Source of the DNA: Bacillota bacterium
Lineage (GTDB): Bacteria; Bacillota; Clostridia; Christensenellales; Aristaeellaceae
Length of the DNA: 53,522 nt
Assembly: GCA_023459275.1 (NCBI GenBank)
Contig: JAEWVC010000058.1
Span: forward strand, 1 to 53,522
Reading direction: 5' to 3'
The translations under genes were made by a program, and so were the position numbers. Under the pieces are notes generated by a model that searched no databases, had not been told where the DNA came from, and was given only the letters and a program-made list of their open reading frames with translations. Shown piece by piece: positions 51,668 through 53,522 of this stretch (positions within the stretch are counted from its first letter, which is position 1; each line of letters opens with the position of its first letter).

Positions 51668-53302
51668 ATGAAAAAGACACTGGGAATCCTGCTGGTCCTC
51701 TCAATGGTGCTTTCCCTGCTTGCCGTGGTTCCCGCCATGGGCGAAACCGCCAATCCGGAAGGGTACATGCAGCCCTTTGCCAACCGGGTAAGCATTACCG
51801 TGCCGGTGTACGACCGCAGCAAGGAAGGCTATCCCCCGGTGGACAACAACTACTGGACGCAATGGGTGCAAAAGGAATTCGGCGACAAGTACAACGTGGA
51901 TGTGAAGTACGTGGCCATCCCCCGCAACGATGTAATGACCAAGTACAGCCTGCTCATCGCCGGCGGCGAGACGCCCACCATCCTCATGGAGTATGACTAT
52001 CCCAAGGTATCCCAGTGGGCCAACGACGGGGCCATGCAGGAGATCGACCTTGACGCGTTTGCCAAGGTGGCCCCCACCTACTACCAGGCCATGGTGGAGC
52101 ATAACCAGCTTGGCTACACGGACATAGGCGGCAAGACCTACTTCGTCTTGTCCGAAAGGCCCTATTACAACACCACCTTCACCTATGCCAGCTTCATCCG
52201 CAAGGACTGGCTTAACAAATTGGGGCTTGACATTCCCAAGAGTTACGAGGAATATGTAAAGGCCGTCAAGGCCGTGCAGGAAGCCGGCCTGGCGGAGAAC
52301 CCCATCGGCCTGTCCCTGCCCACGGCGGCCTATGTGGCCAACTTTGCCTTCCGTGATTTTCCGGTGGATGAGGCGGAATGGGCCATGCACTCCAGCCTGG
52401 GCACCCCCAGCCTGAGCTGGTACCCCACCTACAGGCTCCTGAAGCGCCAGAACGCCGAATACAACCAGAACTTCTTCTCCAAGGAGTATGAGCTGGAAGC
52501 GGCCGATACCTCCGGCGGCGCCGGCCAGTGGCAGACCGACTTCATCAACGGCAAGAAGCTGATCTACGGCGGCTACATGTCCGCCAACGTGGCCTGGCTC
52601 AACGCCTTCTATGAGAACAACCCCGGCGCCGAGCTGGCGGTTGTGAGCCCCTACCAGGCAGTAGAACCCGGCGTAGCCGACTATCCGCAGATCCGCGCCG
52701 ACAACCCCTTTGGCATGATCGTTGGCTTCTCGTCCCTGGCAACCCCCGACCAGCTGAAGGCCGCCTGGATGTACATGGAGTGGATGAGCCAGCCGGAAAC
52801 GCTGTTCGTGATGGAAAACGGCGTGGAGGGCGTAACTTACACCCTGGATGCCAACGGCCTGCCCGTAGTGGACGGCGCCTACCGCGGCACCGAGATGCTC
52901 AACCACAACAACAACATCGACATGACCTGTATCGTGCACGCCTCCAAGAAGGTTGGCACCATTGAGCAGACCATCGCCGCGCTGACGCCCAAGGGTATCC
53001 CCCAGGATTTCACCCAGGAGCTTACCGATAACTACTACACCCTCAAAGACATCGCGGACCACGGCTGGGCTTATTCCGACCCGGTGTTCTCCGTGGCCAT
53101 CGAGACCGAGAGCGAGTACAACGCCTCGCTCCTGAGCCTGTACCAGGAATACAGCGTGGCTCTGACCAAGTGCGCGCCCGAAGAATTTGACGCGCTGTAC
53201 AAGGACCTGAGCCAGAAGTTCCTGGATGCCGGGTATCAGCAGATCATTGACGAGCGCCTGGCCGCCTATCAGGCCGGGAACACCACCAAGCTGCCCAAAT
53301 AG
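51668..53302 (+). CDS. Extracellular solute-binding protein of the second sugar ABC transporter
   Basis: 544 aa, LplA/YtcQ-like. The signal peptide MKKTLGILLVLSMVLSLLAV ends near PAMGE with no lipobox cysteine. The mature protein has conserved-looking WMYMEWMSQPE and AYVANFAFRDFP blocks and many aromatic residues for sugar contact. GGAGGAG precedes the ATG. Together with the two permeases and the AraC regulator it forms a sugar-inducible uptake locus. Substrate unknown. Confidence 0.94.
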   Translation: MKKTLGILLVLSMVLSLLAVVPAMGETANPEGYMQPFANRVSITVPVYDRSKEGYPPVDNNYWTQWVQKEFGDKYNVDVKYVAIPRNDVMTKYSLLIAGGETPTILMEYDYPKVSQWANDGAMQEIDLDAFAKVAPTYYQAMVEHNQLGYTDIGGKTYFVLSERPYYNTTFTYASFIRKDWLNKLGLDIPKSYEEYVKAVKAVQEAGLAENPIGLSLPTAAYVANFAFRDFPVDEAEWAMHSSLGTPSLSWYPTYRLLKRQNAEYNQNFFSKEYELEAADTSGGAGQWQTDFINGKKLIYGGYMSANVAWLNAFYENNPGAELAVVSPYQAVEPGVADYPQIRADNPFGMIVGFSSLATPDQLKAAWMYMEWMSQPETLFVMENGVEGVTYTLDANGLPVVDGAYRGTEMLNHNNNIDMTCIVHASKKVGTIEQTIAALTPKGIPQDFTQELTDNYYTLKDIADHGWAYSDPVFSVAIETESEYNASLLSLYQEYSVALTKCAPEEFDALYKDLSQKFLDAGYQQIIDERLAAYQAGNTTKLPK

Positions 53303-53319
53303 CATACTTTTCCAAGAAC

Positions 53320-53356
53320 CCGGAGGCGCCCTCCAAGCCCTTTGGAGGGCGCCTCA
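53320..53356 (+). terminator. Hairpin after the binding-protein gene
   Basis: GGAGGCGCCCTCCAA pairs with TTTGGAGGGCGCCTC around GCCC. It has no T run, so it may be an mRNA 3' end stabiliser or a weak terminator. Confidence 0.5.
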
Positions 53357-53379
53357 GACCATCAACAAACCCTTAGGAG

Positions 53380-53522
53380 GTATCGGAGGACCACAGTCCT
53401 CCGATTGCAGATCGAAAATCAGCGACATGTGCGGTGATTTTCGCAGGAATTTCGAAGAAATTCCTACCTTGCCCAAGCAAACGGTCGCACGATGGCGCAG
53501 CCGTCGTGCAGTGCAGCGAGGG
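53380..53522. repeat. Cluster of consecutive palindromes at the window end
   Basis: Four adjoining inverted repeats: GGAGGAC/GTCCTCC (53385-53402), CGAAAATCA/TGATTTTCG (53414-53444), GGAATTTC/GAAATTCC (53447-53465), and GCACGA/TCGTGC with an inner GGC/GCC (53487-53509). The tract continues past the window. It resembles a dispersed repeat or the edge of a small mobile element. No gene is present. Confidence 0.55.

Noticed and set aside
51701..53305. Minus-strand frame of 534 codons opposite the second binding protein
   Set aside because: Antisense shadow with low-complexity Val/Gly/Leu composition; the plus-strand gene has a signal peptide, ribosome site and family features.

Overview
The window reads as a chromosomal segment of a GC-rich, Gram-positive-type anaerobe, most likely a gut member of the Clostridia. 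The evidence is strong AGGAGG-type ribosome sites, housekeeping-type -35/-10 promoters, a Bacillus-type LexA box (GAAC-N4-GTTC), two adjacent DegV proteins, an XRE regulator with a membrane domain, and two CUT1-type sugar ABC systems without their own ATPase. No rRNA, tRNA, prophage or CRISPR array was found. The lineage is an inference; no marker gene here fixes it.

Left part (1-15 kb). The window opens in the 3' end of an insertion-sequence transposase that abuts a GH43 beta-xylosidase. On the minus strand follow an ECF sigma factor, its membrane anti-sigma partner and a secreted protein, a small (4.5S-type) SRP RNA, and a guaA-lysA pair. Divergent from guaA is a structured leader resembling a NiCo-type riboswitch, followed by an ECF-transporter S component and a P-loop kinase fused to an unknown N-terminal domain. 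Then come a MATE exporter, several small or secreted proteins, a diacylglycerol-kinase-family lipid kinase, a DUF1653 protein and a HAD phosphatase.

Middle part (15.9-28.3 kb) is a carbohydrate-use region. One minus-strand cluster holds a GH38 alpha-mannosidase, two xylose-isomerase-like TIM-barrel proteins and a Gfo/Idh/MocA oxidoreductase. A second holds a solute-binding protein and two permeases. A GH10 xylanase gene is divergent from the transporter. The combination suggests uptake of oligosaccharides and intracellular breakdown, possibly through 3-keto intermediates.

28.6-38 kb, all plus strand: an Lhr-type helicase, a small protein, a tocopherol-cyclase-like protein, a radical-SAM/DNA-metabolism protein pair behind a LexA box, and an AraC-type HTH fused to a C39-like domain. 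38-46 kb: a sugar-transfer-associated ATP-grasp protein, the GTPase-family ATPase YchF, two glycosyltransferases, the DegV pair, an XRE/membrane regulator and thymidine kinase. 46-53.3 kb: a membrane GGDEF/HD-GYP protein, then an AraC regulator divergent from a second sugar ABC transporter.

Dispersed inverted repeats recur between genes (near 8.05, 40.25 and 46.2 kb, with other types at 5.0, 16.85 and 53.4 kb). Many starts were moved inward from the longest reading frame because a ribosome site points to an internal ATG, GTG or TTG. Function assignments rest on motif recognition by eye, without database searches.
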